Of a stretch of DNA of 64,000 bases, positions 45,084-53,625 are shown one piece after another. Each line of letters begins with the position of its first letter. The first letter of the stretch is position 1. The translations under genes were made by a program, and so were the position numbers. The DNA is from Pectobacterium sp. CFBP8739 (GTDB lineage Bacteria > Pseudomonadota > Gammaproteobacteria > Enterobacterales > Enterobacteriaceae), in NCBI RefSeq assembly GCF_013449375.1, contig NZ_JACDRR010000021.1:132853-196852 (forward strand), read 5' to 3'. Under the pieces are notes generated by a model, which saw nothing but the letters and a program-made list of their open reading frames with translations, made no database searches and had not been told where the DNA came from.

Positions 45084-45580
45084 TCGTTAAACACTCCTTC
45101 CAGTCTTAACATTGTGATTTCCCGTAATTGAATCAGCGCTTCTCGCGTTTCTTGTTCGGGCGTATTTTGTAACCGTTGCTGCAAGAGATGCAGTATGTCC
45201 TCAGCACTGCGTCCTTTGGCACGAACGAGAAACACATGACCAAACTGTGCTTCGTAGCGCACATTGCCCTCGCGTAATGCTTGCGCAAGTGCCGCATCGT
45301 CATGATTGACCGCCGCCTGCTCTTGTCGCGATAGTTCCGCTTCCTGCGTGCTGCCTGCCGCTTTTTCGCCAATGCGGGGATGGGTACTGAGCGCCAGCCT
45401 CAGATCTTCAGCTTGCCAGTCTTGGCTTGCCTGCATTCCGGCTTCCAGCACATCAGAAACGTGCAGATAGGGGCGCCCCTGAGCAACCAGCTTGACCCAA
45501 CGGGGCAGCGCTACGCAGGGCAACAGCAGCGCTTGCGCCTCTTTCTCATTCAATTGATTAAACTGCTCAAGTGAAGCCAT
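45080..45580 (-). CDS. hpxQ: OHCU decarboxylase (HpxQ)
   Basis: 166 residues, all-helical. Signature segments: ALLLPCVALPRWV near the N-terminus, LRLALSTHPRIGEKAAG with the catalytic His in STHPRIG, and FGHVFLVRAKGRSAEDIL. It decarboxylates 2-oxo-4-hydroxy-4-carboxy-5-ureidoimidazoline to S-allantoin. It precedes hpxT in a two-gene operon, divergent from hpxO. A sigma54-like element lies about 95 bases upstream. Confidence 0.94.
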   Translation of the reverse strand: MASLEQFNQLNEKEAQALLLPCVALPRWVKLVAQGRPYLHVSDVLEAGMQASQDWQAEDLRLALSTHPRIGEKAAGSTQEAELSRQEQAAVNHDDAALAQALREGNVRYEAQFGHVFLVRAKGRSAEDILHLLQQRLQNTPEQETREALIQLREITMLRLEGVFNE

Positions 45581-45673
45581 GTCTCCTCCATCAACCTCAA
45601 TGCATCATCCGCGTCTTATCCTGTCACGCTTCCCGTAACATCATGATTCAATGACTTGCACGTTTTAATGACT

Positions 45674-45689
45674 TGCACAAAACACGCCA
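45674..45689 (-). promoter_or_regulatory. Sigma54-like element of hpxQT
   Basis: On the minus strand TGGCGTGTTTTGTGCA has GG and GC pairs 12 bases apart but deviates at three defined positions. The imperfect repeat ATGACTTGCAC occurs twice beside it (45651-45678). Confidence 0.4.
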
Positions 45690-45853
45690 CTTTCATGACG
45701 TGAGAAAAAACCGACGCAATCACGGATCCCCCACGGCAAGAAGCGCCTCACCGCTGAAGTCGCTTACCTTTTCACACTAGTGCTCAGTCACACTGAGGAA
45801 ATTCATCACAACAACGTTTCGCGCCCCTTTGTTGCACAATGCGACAACCATAT

Positions 45854-45870
45854 CGCACTATTATTGTGCA
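45854..45870. promoter_or_regulatory. NtrC-like site upstream of hpxO
   Basis: CGCACTATTATTGTGCA fits the NtrC consensus at 11 of 14 defined bases and is about 97 bases before the predicted hpxO start, a typical enhancer distance. It lies in the divergent hpxQ-hpxO interval and could also serve hpxQT. Confidence 0.55.
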
Positions 45871-45931
45871 ATTAACGCTCACCACCTACGTTTATCTCGC
45901 CTGATTACCGCACATAACCCGTTAACACAAA

Positions 45932-45948
45932 CTGGTACTAAAGTTGCA
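45932..45948 (+). promoter_or_regulatory. Sigma54 promoter of hpxO
   Basis: CTGGTACTAAAGTTGCA has an intact TTGCA -12 element and TGG at -24, with GG and GC pairs 12 bases apart. The start would be near 45959, 62 bases before the hpxO ATG. Confidence 0.75.
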
Positions 45949-46020
45949 GGAAAAACAAACATTGATACAAACGTTGCAGACTGGCAACAGTCACGGGACA
46001 GATTAGCCAGAGGAATAATG

Positions 46021-47196
46021 ATGAAAGCGACAATCATTGGTGCAGGTATTGGTGGCTTAAGCGCAGCAGTAGCCTTAAAGCAGGCGGGCATCACGTGCGA
46101 GGTATTTGAAGCCGTTCGTGACATTAAACCGGTCGGTGCCGCGATTTCCGTCTGGCCGAACGGCGTTGCCTGCATGAATCATTTAGGTATGGGCGACATT
46201 ATGAAACGCTGTGGCGGACCAATGCACTACATGGCCTATCAAGATTACCGTGACGGGCAAATGATGACTCGTTTTAGCCTTAGCCCGCTCGTCGAACAAG
46301 TTGGCGAGCGCCCTTATCCTATTGCCCGCGCCGAACTACAAGCAGAGATGTTGAATTTTTGGGGACGGGATACCGTGCAGTTCGGCAAACGCGTTGAACG
46401 CGTAGCGCAAGATGAACATGGCGTTACCGCCTGGTTTACTGACGGCACCAGCACGCACAGCGATATGTTAATCGCCGCAGACGGTACGCACTCCGTTCTT
46501 CGACCGTATGTGCTGGGATACACACCGGAACGTCGCTACGCGGGATATGTGAACTGGAATGGCCTGGTGGAGATTGATGAACAGATTGCCCCCGCGAACC
46601 AGTGGACGACGTTTGTCGGAGAGGGGAAGCGCGTGTCATTGATGCCCGTTTCCGACGGGCGATTTTACTTCTTTTTCGATGTGCCGCTTCCGCTGGGATT
46701 AGCGGAAGATCGCACCACGCTGCGCACCGACCTACTGCGCTATTTCTCTGGCTGGGCACCACAGGTACAACGGCTCATCGCGGCGATCAATCCAGAAACG
46801 ACAAACAGAATCGAAATCCACGATATCGAACCTTTTGCGCAGTTAGTCCGAGGTCGAGTCGCGCTATTGGGCGATGCAGGGCATAGCACCACACCAGATA
46901 TCGGTCAGGGCGGTTGTGCCGCGCTGGAAGATGCCGTCGTGCTGGGCGAATCCTTGCAACACTGCGCAGCGAATCAGGCCGATATTGCAGCAGCACTGCT
47001 GCGCTATCAGTCACTACGTAGCCCACGCGTCAAGGAACTGGTGCTTAAAGCGCGTAAACGTTGCGATATCACTCACGGCAAGGACGGTGCGTTAACCCAA
47101 GCCTGGTATGACGAACTGCGCACGGAAACGGGCGAACGCATTATCGCAGGGCTATGCGATATCGTGCGCGGCGCTCCACCCTGCATTCAAAAATAA
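46021..47196 (+). CDS. hpxO: FAD-dependent urate hydroxylase HpxO
   Basis: 391 residues from the second of two adjacent ATGs, preceded by AGAGGA. It has the N-terminal FAD motif IIGAGIGGLSAAVALKQAG, the class A flavin monooxygenase DG motif (MLIAADGTHSVLRP) and GDAGHSTTPDIGQGGCAALEDA. AAISVWPNGVACMNHLGMGD and NWNGLVEIDE match Klebsiella HpxO. It converts urate to 5-hydroxyisourate using NADH and oxygen, in place of a uricase. It is followed after 32 bases by the ABC transporter genes, so they are likely co-transcribed. The longer ORF start upstream would cross the sigma54 promoter and is rejected. Confidence 0.95.
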   Translation: MKATIIGAGIGGLSAAVALKQAGITCEVFEAVRDIKPVGAAISVWPNGVACMNHLGMGDIMKRCGGPMHYMAYQDYRDGQMMTRFSLSPLVEQVGERPYPIARAELQAEMLNFWGRDTVQFGKRVERVAQDEHGVTAWFTDGTSTHSDMLIAADGTHSVLRPYVLGYTPERRYAGYVNWNGLVEIDEQIAPANQWTTFVGEGKRVSLMPVSDGRFYFFFDVPLPLGLAEDRTTLRTDLLRYFSGWAPQVQRLIAAINPETTNRIEIHDIEPFAQLVRGRVALLGDAGHSTTPDIGQGGCAALEDAVVLGESLQHCAANQADIAAALLRYQSLRSPRVKELVLKARKRCDITHGKDGALTQAWYDELRTETGERIIAGLCDIVRGAPPCIQK

Positions 47197-47228
47197 ATCC
47201 CCTTATTTCTACGATTGAGGAATCGACA

Positions 47229-48263
47229 ATGCTGCCGACGTTATCAAAGATCCACCAATTACGTGCTACCGCACTGCTGTCGTGCGCTCTCCTGTTTTCT
47301 CAGGCACAAGCGGCCGAGCCGGTAAAGGTTAAATTTTCTCTCGATTGGCGTTTTGAAGGCCCTTCCGCTCCTTTTCTGATGGCGAAAGCAAAAAATTATT
47401 TTGCGCAAGAAGGGTTGGATGTGCAGATCGATTCGGGTAACGGCTCTGCTGGCGCGGTAACGCGTGTGGCAACAGGCGCTTACGATATGGCCTTTGCGGA
47501 TGTCAATGCGCTGATAGAGCAAGAATCACAGCATCCCGGAACCGGCATAAAAGGTGTATACATGCTGTATAACACCACACCAGCCGCGATTTTTCTGTTA
47601 AAAAGCAGTGGCGTGACAGAGCCAAAAGCGCTGGCCGGTAAAACCATTGCCGCCCCCGTTTTCGATGCCGGACGTAAAGCCTGGCCCGCCTTTGCGAAAA
47701 AAGTGGGGTTGGATAAAGACGCCGTGACCTGGCAATCCTCCGACCCTACTATCACGCCTAACCTGCTGGTGCGCAAAAATGTGGATGCCATTTCGGGCTT
47801 TTATTTTACCAATTTGCTGAATCTGGAAGCGCGTGGTGCCAAAGCAGAGGATCTGGTGATTTTCCCCTATTCCCAGTACGGCGTCGATCTCTACGGTAAT
47901 AGCATTATCGTCAGCAAAAACATGCAGGAAAGCCATCCTGAAGCAATCAAAGCCTTCCTGAGAGCCTTCAATAAAGCCGTGAAGGAAACATTGGCCGATC
48001 CTGTGGCTGCGGTGCAATACGTTAAAGCGCAGGATCCACTGATTAACGCCCCGTTGGAAACACGGCGCTTGCAAATGGCGTTTGACCAGTTAGTCGTCAC
48101 ACCGGAGAACAAAAAGATCGGGCTTGGCGATGTCGATCCCGCACGGATGCAGCGCGCCATTACCGAGGTTGTCGACGCTTTTGGCCTGAAGAATACGCCG
48201 GAGATGTCAGCCATATTTACTTCAGCATTCCTCCCGCCGCGTGCGGAACGTGATGTCCCCTAA
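47229..48263 (+). CDS. ABC transporter substrate-binding protein (NMT1/THI5-like)
   Basis: 344 residues with a signal peptide (LRATALLSCALLFSQAQA). The NMT1-like fold shows as VKFSLDWRFEGPSAPFLMAKAKNYFAQEGLDVQI and AVTRVATGAYDMAFADVNALIE. It starts 32 bases after hpxO with GAGG upstream. Relatives bind thiamine precursors, riboflavin-like compounds, taurine, pyrimidines or other small heterocycles. The position in the urate operon suggests urate, another purine product or a ureide as ligand. This is inference only. Confidence 0.88.
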   Translation: MLPTLSKIHQLRATALLSCALLFSQAQAAEPVKVKFSLDWRFEGPSAPFLMAKAKNYFAQEGLDVQIDSGNGSAGAVTRVATGAYDMAFADVNALIEQESQHPGTGIKGVYMLYNTTPAAIFLLKSSGVTEPKALAGKTIAAPVFDAGRKAWPAFAKKVGLDKDAVTWQSSDPTITPNLLVRKNVDAISGFYFTNLLNLEARGAKAEDLVIFPYSQYGVDLYGNSIIVSKNMQESHPEAIKAFLRAFNKAVKETLADPVAAVQYVKAQDPLINAPLETRRLQMAFDQLVVTPENKKIGLGDVDPARMQRAITEVVDAFGLKNTPEMSAIFTSAFLPPRAERDVP

Positions 48264-48282
48264 ACATTTCAGGTGGTGGTGA

Positions 48283-49059
48283 ATGAGCTTCGTTAAATTT
48301 GAAAAAGTCAGCCTGGGCTACAACAGCAGCCAACTGGCGATCAAAGAGATCGACTTCAACATTGAAGAAAATGAGTTTGTCGCGCTGGTCGGTCCGTCAG
48401 GCTGTGGCAAATCAACGTTCATGAAGCTGACTTCCGGATTGATCGCCCCAACGGAAGGCTACGTTTTCGTCAATAACCGTGAGGTCGCCGGGCCGCAGAA
48501 GTGCGTCGGTATGGCATTTCAGGCCTCGAATTTACTTCCCTGGCGTACCACGCTGGAGAATGTGATGTTGCCCATGGAGATCGTGGAGCCATACCGCTCC
48601 ACGTTCCGAGCGAAACGCCGTGAATATGAGCAACAGGCGCGTGATTTGTTGAAACGGGTAGGATTGTCTGGCTGCGAGCATAAATATCCGTGGGAATTAT
48701 CAGGCGGAATGCAACAGCGTGCGTCGATTTGCCGCGCATTAATCCATAAACCGCGCCTGCTGATGCTCGATGAACCCTTTGGCGCCCTTGATGCTTTTAC
48801 GCGTGAAGAGCTGTGGTGCATGGTGCGCGATCTCTGGCAGGAAGAGCCGTTTACCGTGGTGCTGGTAACGCATGACCTACGTGAAGCCGTGTTCCTGGCG
48901 GATACCGTCTACGTCATGAGCACGCGTCCCGGACAGATTCTTGCACGCCGCGAGATCGACCTGCCTCGCCCGCGCGATCTCCAGATCACCTACACCGATA
49001 CGTTTTCCCGCTATGTCTTTGAACTGCGTGAACATATCTCTTCACAACACCATGCTTAA
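48283..49059 (+). CDS. ABC transporter ATP-binding protein
   Basis: 258 residues. Walker A GPSGCGKST near residues 38-46, Q-loop AFQASNLLPWRTTLENV, signature LSGGMQQRASICRAL, Walker B LLMLDEPFGALDA, and the switch His in VTHDLREAV. It belongs to the nitrate/sulfonate/taurine subfamily that pairs with NMT1-like binding proteins. It lies 19 bases after the binding-protein gene. It energises import by the permease encoded next. Confidence 0.93.
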   Translation: MSFVKFEKVSLGYNSSQLAIKEIDFNIEENEFVALVGPSGCGKSTFMKLTSGLIAPTEGYVFVNNREVAGPQKCVGMAFQASNLLPWRTTLENVMLPMEIVEPYRSTFRAKRREYEQQARDLLKRVGLSGCEHKYPWELSGGMQQRASICRALIHKPRLLMLDEPFGALDAFTREELWCMVRDLWQEEPFTVVLVTHDLREAVFLADTVYVMSTRPGQILARREIDLPRPRDLQITYTDTFSRYVFELREHISSQHHA

Positions 49060-49075
49060 AAGAGGACGTCCCACT

Positions 49076-49831
49076 ATGTCACGTGCAACCTTGATACGGC
49101 TTGCCCCTTGGGCACTTCTGCTGCTATTGGGAGGGATCTGGCAAATGGTGGTGGTTGGCTTAGACGTGCCAAGCTACCTCTTCCCTTCATTAAGCGAGGT
49201 CTATCGTTCGCTCATCACCGACTGGCGGCCTATCGCTGCCCACTCGCTGCAAACGCTGTATACCACGCTGGTAGGGTTTGCATTGGCGGTCGTTGTCGGT
49301 GTGTTGTTAGGCGTCGCTGTCGGGGCATCATCGTTGGTCTACAAAGCCGTTTATCCACTGCTGGTTGGGTTTAACTCGATCCCCAAAGTCGCGTTCGTTC
49401 CGGTATTAGTCGTCTGGTTTGGTATTGGCACCATACCGGCCATCGCGACCGCTTTCCTCATCTCTTTTTTCCCTATCGTGGTCAATGTGGCAACGGGGTT
49501 GGCCACCGTAGAACCAGAGATGGAAGATGTTCTACGTTCCCTCGGCGCTTCTCGTCTCGACATCCTGAAAAAAGTCGGTTTACCGCGTTCTCAGCCCTAT
49601 TTCTTTGCATCGTTAAAAGTCGCTATCACACTGGCATTTGTCGGTTCGGTGATTTCGGAAACGGTCGCGTCCAACTTAGGCATTGGTTACTTGATGATGT
49701 CGGCCAGCTCTAATATGAACATGGCGCTCGTCTTCGCTGGGTTGCTGGTCATCGGTGCTATGGGCGTGGTGATGTATGAAATCTTTGCGTTTATCGAAAA
49801 GAAAATGACACATTGGGCACATCGCGGTTAA
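49076..49831 (+). CDS. ABC transporter permease
   Basis: 251 residues from ATG 49076 (AGAGGA upstream); the longer ORF start lies in the ATPase gene. It has about six membrane helices, beginning LAPWALLLLLGGIWQMVVV, and the BPD inner-membrane EAA-type loop LGASRLDILKKVGLPRSQPYFFASLKVA. It is the single permease, presumed homodimeric. It is the last gene of the hpxO-ABC unit. A GGATCCT/AGGATCC hairpin lies at 49858-49877 without a T run. Confidence 0.92.
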   Translation: MSRATLIRLAPWALLLLLGGIWQMVVVGLDVPSYLFPSLSEVYRSLITDWRPIAAHSLQTLYTTLVGFALAVVVGVLLGVAVGASSLVYKAVYPLLVGFNSIPKVAFVPVLVVWFGIGTIPAIATAFLISFFPIVVNVATGLATVEPEMEDVLRSLGASRLDILKKVGLPRSQPYFFASLKVAITLAFVGSVISETVASNLGIGYLMMSASSNMNMALVFAGLLVIGAMGVVMYEIFAFIEKKMTHWAHRG

Positions 49832-49994
49832 AACGCTTCCCCCATTAACGCGATGTAGGATCCTCTCTCTAGGATCCGACAAGAGATAGCTCTGATTGTC
49901 GGATTCTCCTCACGCATTGCTCGAGTATTCAGATAGTATTCATACCCACGAAAGCAGGATAATCAACCACGCCTTCATCAAGGATCAGATCATC

Positions 49995-51062
49995 ATGACC
50001 TTCTCTCTCTCTTCTCGCTCCGCCTTACTGGCTGCACTCATTGCGAGTATTCCTTCATTAGCCGTTTCCACAACTTTTGCCGATAGCTCTTTCTCTCACA
50101 AAGACTGGGAAGTGGTCTGTGATAACACGTTGACGTGTCGAGCCGCCGGTTACTCGTCAGAAGAACAATACTCAGGGGAAGAAAAAGATATTCCTGGGGT
50201 TTCACTGCTTCTTACGCGTCATGCTGGGCAAAACACGCCAATAACGGCTGAAGTCACACTGGCTGAGGTATACCGCGCAATCCCTAAAGGCACCACACTT
50301 ACCTTGATGGTTAACGGTGCGGATAAAGGCCAGCTCACCCCAACCCGAGACAATCTCTGGCAGCTAAACGAGAAACAAATACCTGTCGTATTGCAGGCGC
50401 TAAAGGGAAGCGGCAAAGTGGCGTTTCATCACAATGGCGTCGTTTCTGAACTGTCTGGTGCGGGTGCTTATGCGGTGCTGTTAAAAATGGATGAGAAACA
50501 AGGTCGTATCGGCACAACGGATGCCATCACCAAGAAAGGAAATAAAAGCAGCGCGTTACCTGCCGTCCCCGCCCCCGTCATCCACGCAGCAGTCACGAAG
50601 CAGGCACCATCACGGAATCTGACAGACGCAGAACAGTCATTCATCCGCAAAGAACTGCTTAAAACGCTCAATGATGATTGCGATAAATTGCAACCGCAAG
50701 AGGGTCAAGAAGCAGAACCCATTGAACTTATCTCCCTGACTGACAACCTGTCTCTGCTCAGCACCCTTTGCTGGCGCGCAGCGTATAACGAAGGCTATGC
50801 CTACTGGGTTATCGATAATGCCATGCAGACGCAACCGCAGCTCGTAACGACAGATGGAACGGATTATGGAAAGGGTAAAATTACCTCTGTGCATAAGGGC
50901 CGTGGACTTGCGGACTGCATGAGCGATGATACTTGGACATGGGATGGCAAAACATTCCAGCAAAGCAGTGTATCGACCACAGGTTCATGCCGCATGATCC
51001 AACTTGGCGGCACCTGGGATTTACCTAGCTGGACAACAACCGTAGTGGAAGCCGGTAAATGA
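49995..51062 (+). CDS. DUF1176-family exported protein
   Basis: 355 residues with a signal peptide (SALLAALIASIPSLAVSTTFA). The mature start FSHKDWEVVCDNTLTCRAAGY is typical of DUF1176 proteins. Other features are GVSLLLTRHAGQNTPI and a C-terminal region GRGLADCMSDDTWTWDGKTF. Several Cys may form disulfides in the periplasm. Function is unknown for the family. It is downstream of the ABC genes but after 163 bases, so the link is uncertain. A 9-bp stem hairpin at 51069-51091 follows. Confidence 0.88.
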   Translation: MTFSLSSRSALLAALIASIPSLAVSTTFADSSFSHKDWEVVCDNTLTCRAAGYSSEEQYSGEEKDIPGVSLLLTRHAGQNTPITAEVTLAEVYRAIPKGTTLTLMVNGADKGQLTPTRDNLWQLNEKQIPVVLQALKGSGKVAFHHNGVVSELSGAGAYAVLLKMDEKQGRIGTTDAITKKGNKSSALPAVPAPVIHAAVTKQAPSRNLTDAEQSFIRKELLKTLNDDCDKLQPQEGQEAEPIELISLTDNLSLLSTLCWRAAYNEGYAYWVIDNAMQTQPQLVTTDGTDYGKGKITSVHKGRGLADCMSDDTWTWDGKTFQQSSVSTTGSCRMIQLGGTWDLPSWTTTVVEAGK

Positions 51063-51068
51063 CAGAAA

Positions 51069-51091
51069 TTGAGGTCACTCGCTGACCTCAA
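51069..51091 (+). terminator. Hairpin after the DUF1176 gene
   Basis: TTGAGGTCA / TGACCTCAA stem with a 5-base loop starts six bases past the stop codon; only a weak A/T tail follows. Confidence 0.6.
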
Positions 51092-51153
51092 ATTCACTCA
51101 TGGGAAAAGCGGTCGAGGAAGACTAAAAACGCGCCTGCCTTACCTAAACTGAA

Positions 51154-51546
51154 TCAGTCCAGCAGGGTTGTTCCATAGGAATTATCAATGGTGCAAAGCC
51201 AGTTTCCATCGACATTTTTCCTGAACACATAGGTCGCTCGCCGAGTCGTTGTAACAATATTCCCTTTGTCATCTGGGTAATGAAGGACTGTTTCCATGAT
51301 AACTAAAGCGTCTCCACCACCTTCAATGACCTGCATATTGCCTTGTTCAACAATAAGTTGATTTTTAAAATAATCGGCAATGGCGACAAACGCTTTTCTT
51401 ATCTCCTCTTTGCCTCTCGCAACCATGCCTGGCTTGATAACAAGTGCGGCATCCTCTGCGTAATAATTCATCAGCGCATCAAAATTTCGCTCAGAAATTG
51501 CTTTGTCACAGGCCTCAATAATTTCGCGTATCGGATGTGGTTTCAT
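51154..51546 (-). CDS. SnoaL-like / DUF4440 protein
   Basis: 130 residues from ATG 51546, with GAGG eight bases before it; longer readings exist. It has the NTF2-like fold of the ketosteroid-isomerase type: IIEACDKAISERNFDALMNYYAEDAALVIKPG, ARGKEEIRKAF, and TYVFRKNVDGNWLCTIDNSYG. These proteins are small enzymes or ligand binders of varied function, and no role can be assigned. The 280-base interval upstream, to the tRNA gene, shows nothing recognisable. Confidence 0.85.
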   Translation of the reverse strand: MKPHPIREIIEACDKAISERNFDALMNYYAEDAALVIKPGMVARGKEEIRKAFVAIADYFKNQLIVEQGNMQVIEGGGDALVIMETVLHYPDDKGNIVTTTRRATYVFRKNVDGNWLCTIDNSYGTTLLD

Positions 51547-51827
51547 AAGCATGGCCTCAGTGATATGGCGTAAAACCCAATAAGGAATAACACACAACCC
51601 TATGATAATAGAGATATTATTAATAATAAGCTCTTGTATTCAGATTACGAGAAAATTCTGCTTATGAATGATCTGCTTTTGTCGGGGATTACTTTATACG
51701 CACATTCTATACACTCTGATGTATACATTTCGACAGACGAGTTTTTTCCTAACCGACCGAAAACCAAAGCAATACATTGACCTTAATGAATTTAATGTAC
51801 TTAAGTAGATACAGAGAGGGGAATAAC

Positions 51828-51901
51828 TGGAGCGAGTGAAGGGAATCGAACCCTCGTATGCAGCTTGGGAAGCTGCCGTTCTACCATTGAACTACACTCG
51901 C
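51828..51901 (-). tRNA. glyU: tRNA-Gly (anticodon CCC)
   Basis: A 74-base minus-strand cloverleaf beginning GCGAGTG, with anticodon loop TTCCCAA and T-loop GGGTTCGATTCCC, and encoded CCA at the 3' end. It closely resembles E. coli glyU. Confidence 0.97.
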
Positions 51902-51917
51902 ACAGAGAGCGAGTGGC

Positions 51918-51945
51918 ATTATAGCGCTATGCCGTTGCCGAGCAA
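51918..51945 (-). promoter_or_regulatory. Promoter of tRNA-Gly
   Basis: On the minus strand TTGCTC (51940-51945), a 16-base spacer and TATAAT (51918-51923) lie 16 bases before the tRNA 5' end. Confidence 0.75.
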
Positions 51946-51981
51946 GTAAAAAACCCGGCAAAGTGCTGGTGTTTTAGCCGG
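51946..51981 (-). terminator. Rho-independent terminator after the LysE gene
   Basis: On the minus strand CCGGC / GCCGG form a stem followed by a run of six T, directly after the stop codon. Confidence 0.75.
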
Positions 51982-52665
51982 TTATGCGGCTGTGGAGAGC
52001 GGCAGAAACAGCGTCTCATACCCATTGGAAATAACGTGCCAGGCAAAGTAGGCAAATAGCAGCGCGGAAATCAGGCTGCAATAGAATGAGAGACGTTCTT
52101 TCAGCAACCGCTGACCGTACTTCACCAACGCCGCAAGTAAAAGCGTCCACAGCACGCCGCCCACAAAAAAGCCCAGCAGAAACAGGCTAATCATGAAGGC
52201 TGAGCCATCGGTAGACTGTGCGATAATGGTGCCGCCTATCGCTGCAAACCACAGTAATGCCGTCGGTGACGCCAGAGCCATACCGACGCCGCTGAAGAAT
52301 TCGGTATAACGTGCTGGCGGAGTGGAAGAACTGGCGACGCTCGCTGACTCAGAGAGATCGGCAAAGCGTTTCACCTGATAATCGCGCCATGCCGCACGTG
52401 CCATGCTGATTGTCATCCAGATCAGAATCAGCCCGCCGCCAATCCACAACGCCCAGCGTACTGGCGTCAGGTTAAAGACCACCGCCAGCCCCAGCACCGA
52501 CAGCGTAGCGTAAAACAGATCGCCAAAGCAGGAACCCAGCCCGATATAAAACGCCGAGCGCGCCCCATGCCGCAGCCCACGGTTAATAATCGCGGTATTG
52601 ACCATCCCCAGATCGAGACACAATGACAGAGATAGCAGCATCCCCGTGAACACAACTAACAGCAT
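51982..52665 (-). CDS. LysE-family amino-acid exporter
   Basis: 227 residues from the ATG at 52665, with AAGGGA six bases ahead; an in-frame extension to 52731 touches the upstream gene. About six membrane helices. Start LLVVFTGMLLSLSLCLDLGMVNTAIINRGLRHGARSAF follows the LysE/RhtB pattern with the conserved GP-type loop changed. Also present are GVGMALASPTALLWFAAIGG and a C-terminal helix. It lies 62 bases downstream of an AraC-type regulator in the same orientation. Substrate unknown; lysine, arginine, threonine or homoserine lactone are the usual family choices. Confidence 0.88.
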   Translation of the reverse strand: MLLVVFTGMLLSLSLCLDLGMVNTAIINRGLRHGARSAFYIGLGSCFGDLFYATLSVLGLAVVFNLTPVRWALWIGGGLILIWMTISMARAAWRDYQVKRFADLSESASVASSSTPPARYTEFFSGVGMALASPTALLWFAAIGGTIIAQSTDGSAFMISLFLLGFFVGGVLWTLLLAALVKYGQRLLKERLSFYCSLISALLFAYFAWHVISNGYETLFLPLSTAA

Positions 52666-52727
52666 GGTATTCCCTTCGAGCGTTAAGTAATAAGGCGAGT
52701 CTAGAGCCCAAAGGACACGCTGTATTG

Positions 52728-53483
52728 TCAAAAATTGATACGGCGGAACTGCCCCGGCGTCATGGCGTTATAGCGGTTGAAGGCTTTCGTGAAATGCGCC
52801 TGATCGGCAAACCCGACATCCCCCGCGACCTGGCTGATCGCGGCCCCCTGCCGCAGCAGCTCCCGTGCTTTACACATGCGTCGCTGCATCAACCACGCCA
52901 ACGGTGGCAGCCCAACTGCCAGATTAAACGAACGAACCAGATGGGCGACTGACAGATTTTCCTGCTGCGCGAGCTGATCGAGAGTGGGGACATCGCTGAG
53001 ATCGTTCAACAACCCGTCTTTGATCCGCGTGATCCGCTCTGCTTCTTTGACCTGACCTTGAGACGCCACAGGATGCTGGTTTTCCATCAATGCAGCCAGC
53101 AGCAGGATAATGCGCTCCTGACGCGTGCTGTCGTCCAGATCAGAGATGACCAGCTGTTTTAGCTCGGACGCCAATTGCGGCGATGGATTCCAGCCCCGTG
53201 AGAAGCGAAAAGTTTGGTGGAAATAATGCTCGAATGCCTGCGGGTGAACGTACAGTGATGCGCATTGCCAGCGGTCAAACGCGTTGTCGCTACCTTGTAG
53301 CTGATCGGGATTGTAGGTCGTCACCATATCATTAGTGACAACAAAGGTTTCTCCATCCAGCCAGACCGTCTCCAACCCGCTGAGATTGGCGCTGATGACG
53401 AACTCGTCGTGCGTATGCCGTGGAAAACTGCGCCCGTTGGTTAACAGCGCCAGTTCGAACCAGGCATCGCGGTACGTCATCAT
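52728..53483 (-). CDS. AraC-family transcriptional regulator
   Basis: 251 residues from the ATG at 53483; a start one codon later is equally possible. The N-terminal cupin-like ligand domain (PRHTHDEFVISANLSG) precedes two helix-turn-helix units (PTLDQLAQQENLSVAHLVRSFNLAVGLPPLAWLMQRRM and AISQVAGDVGFADQAHFTKAFNRYNAMTPGQFRR). This is the subgroup often found next to LysE exporters. It probably activates the exporter gene that follows. Confidence 0.92.
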   Translation of the reverse strand: MMTYRDAWFELALLTNGRSFPRHTHDEFVISANLSGLETVWLDGETFVVTNDMVTTYNPDQLQGSDNAFDRWQCASLYVHPQAFEHYFHQTFRFSRGWNPSPQLASELKQLVISDLDDSTRQERIILLLAALMENQHPVASQGQVKEAERITRIKDGLLNDLSDVPTLDQLAQQENLSVAHLVRSFNLAVGLPPLAWLMQRRMCKARELLRQGAAISQVAGDVGFADQAHFTKAFNRYNAMTPGQFRRINF

Positions 53484-53625
53484 GATAGTGTTCCAGCAGT
53501 GAATGAATGCCTGAAAATAACATCTTCCCCCATCGGGCGACAATGGCAGAATGACGAGGGAAAATCAGGAGTCAATTGGTTAGATAGATGCCCCCACCGA
53601 CTTAGCCACTCTGTTTGAGAGGCAT

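Noticed and set aside
48283-49059. ABC ATPase as the missing motor of the export cassette
   Set aside because: It belongs to an importer set with its own permease and binding protein, 35 kb away and on the opposite strand.
51828-51901. tRNA-Gly as an integration site of a genomic island
   Set aside because: No integrase gene and no repeat of the tRNA 3' end was seen on either side within the window.
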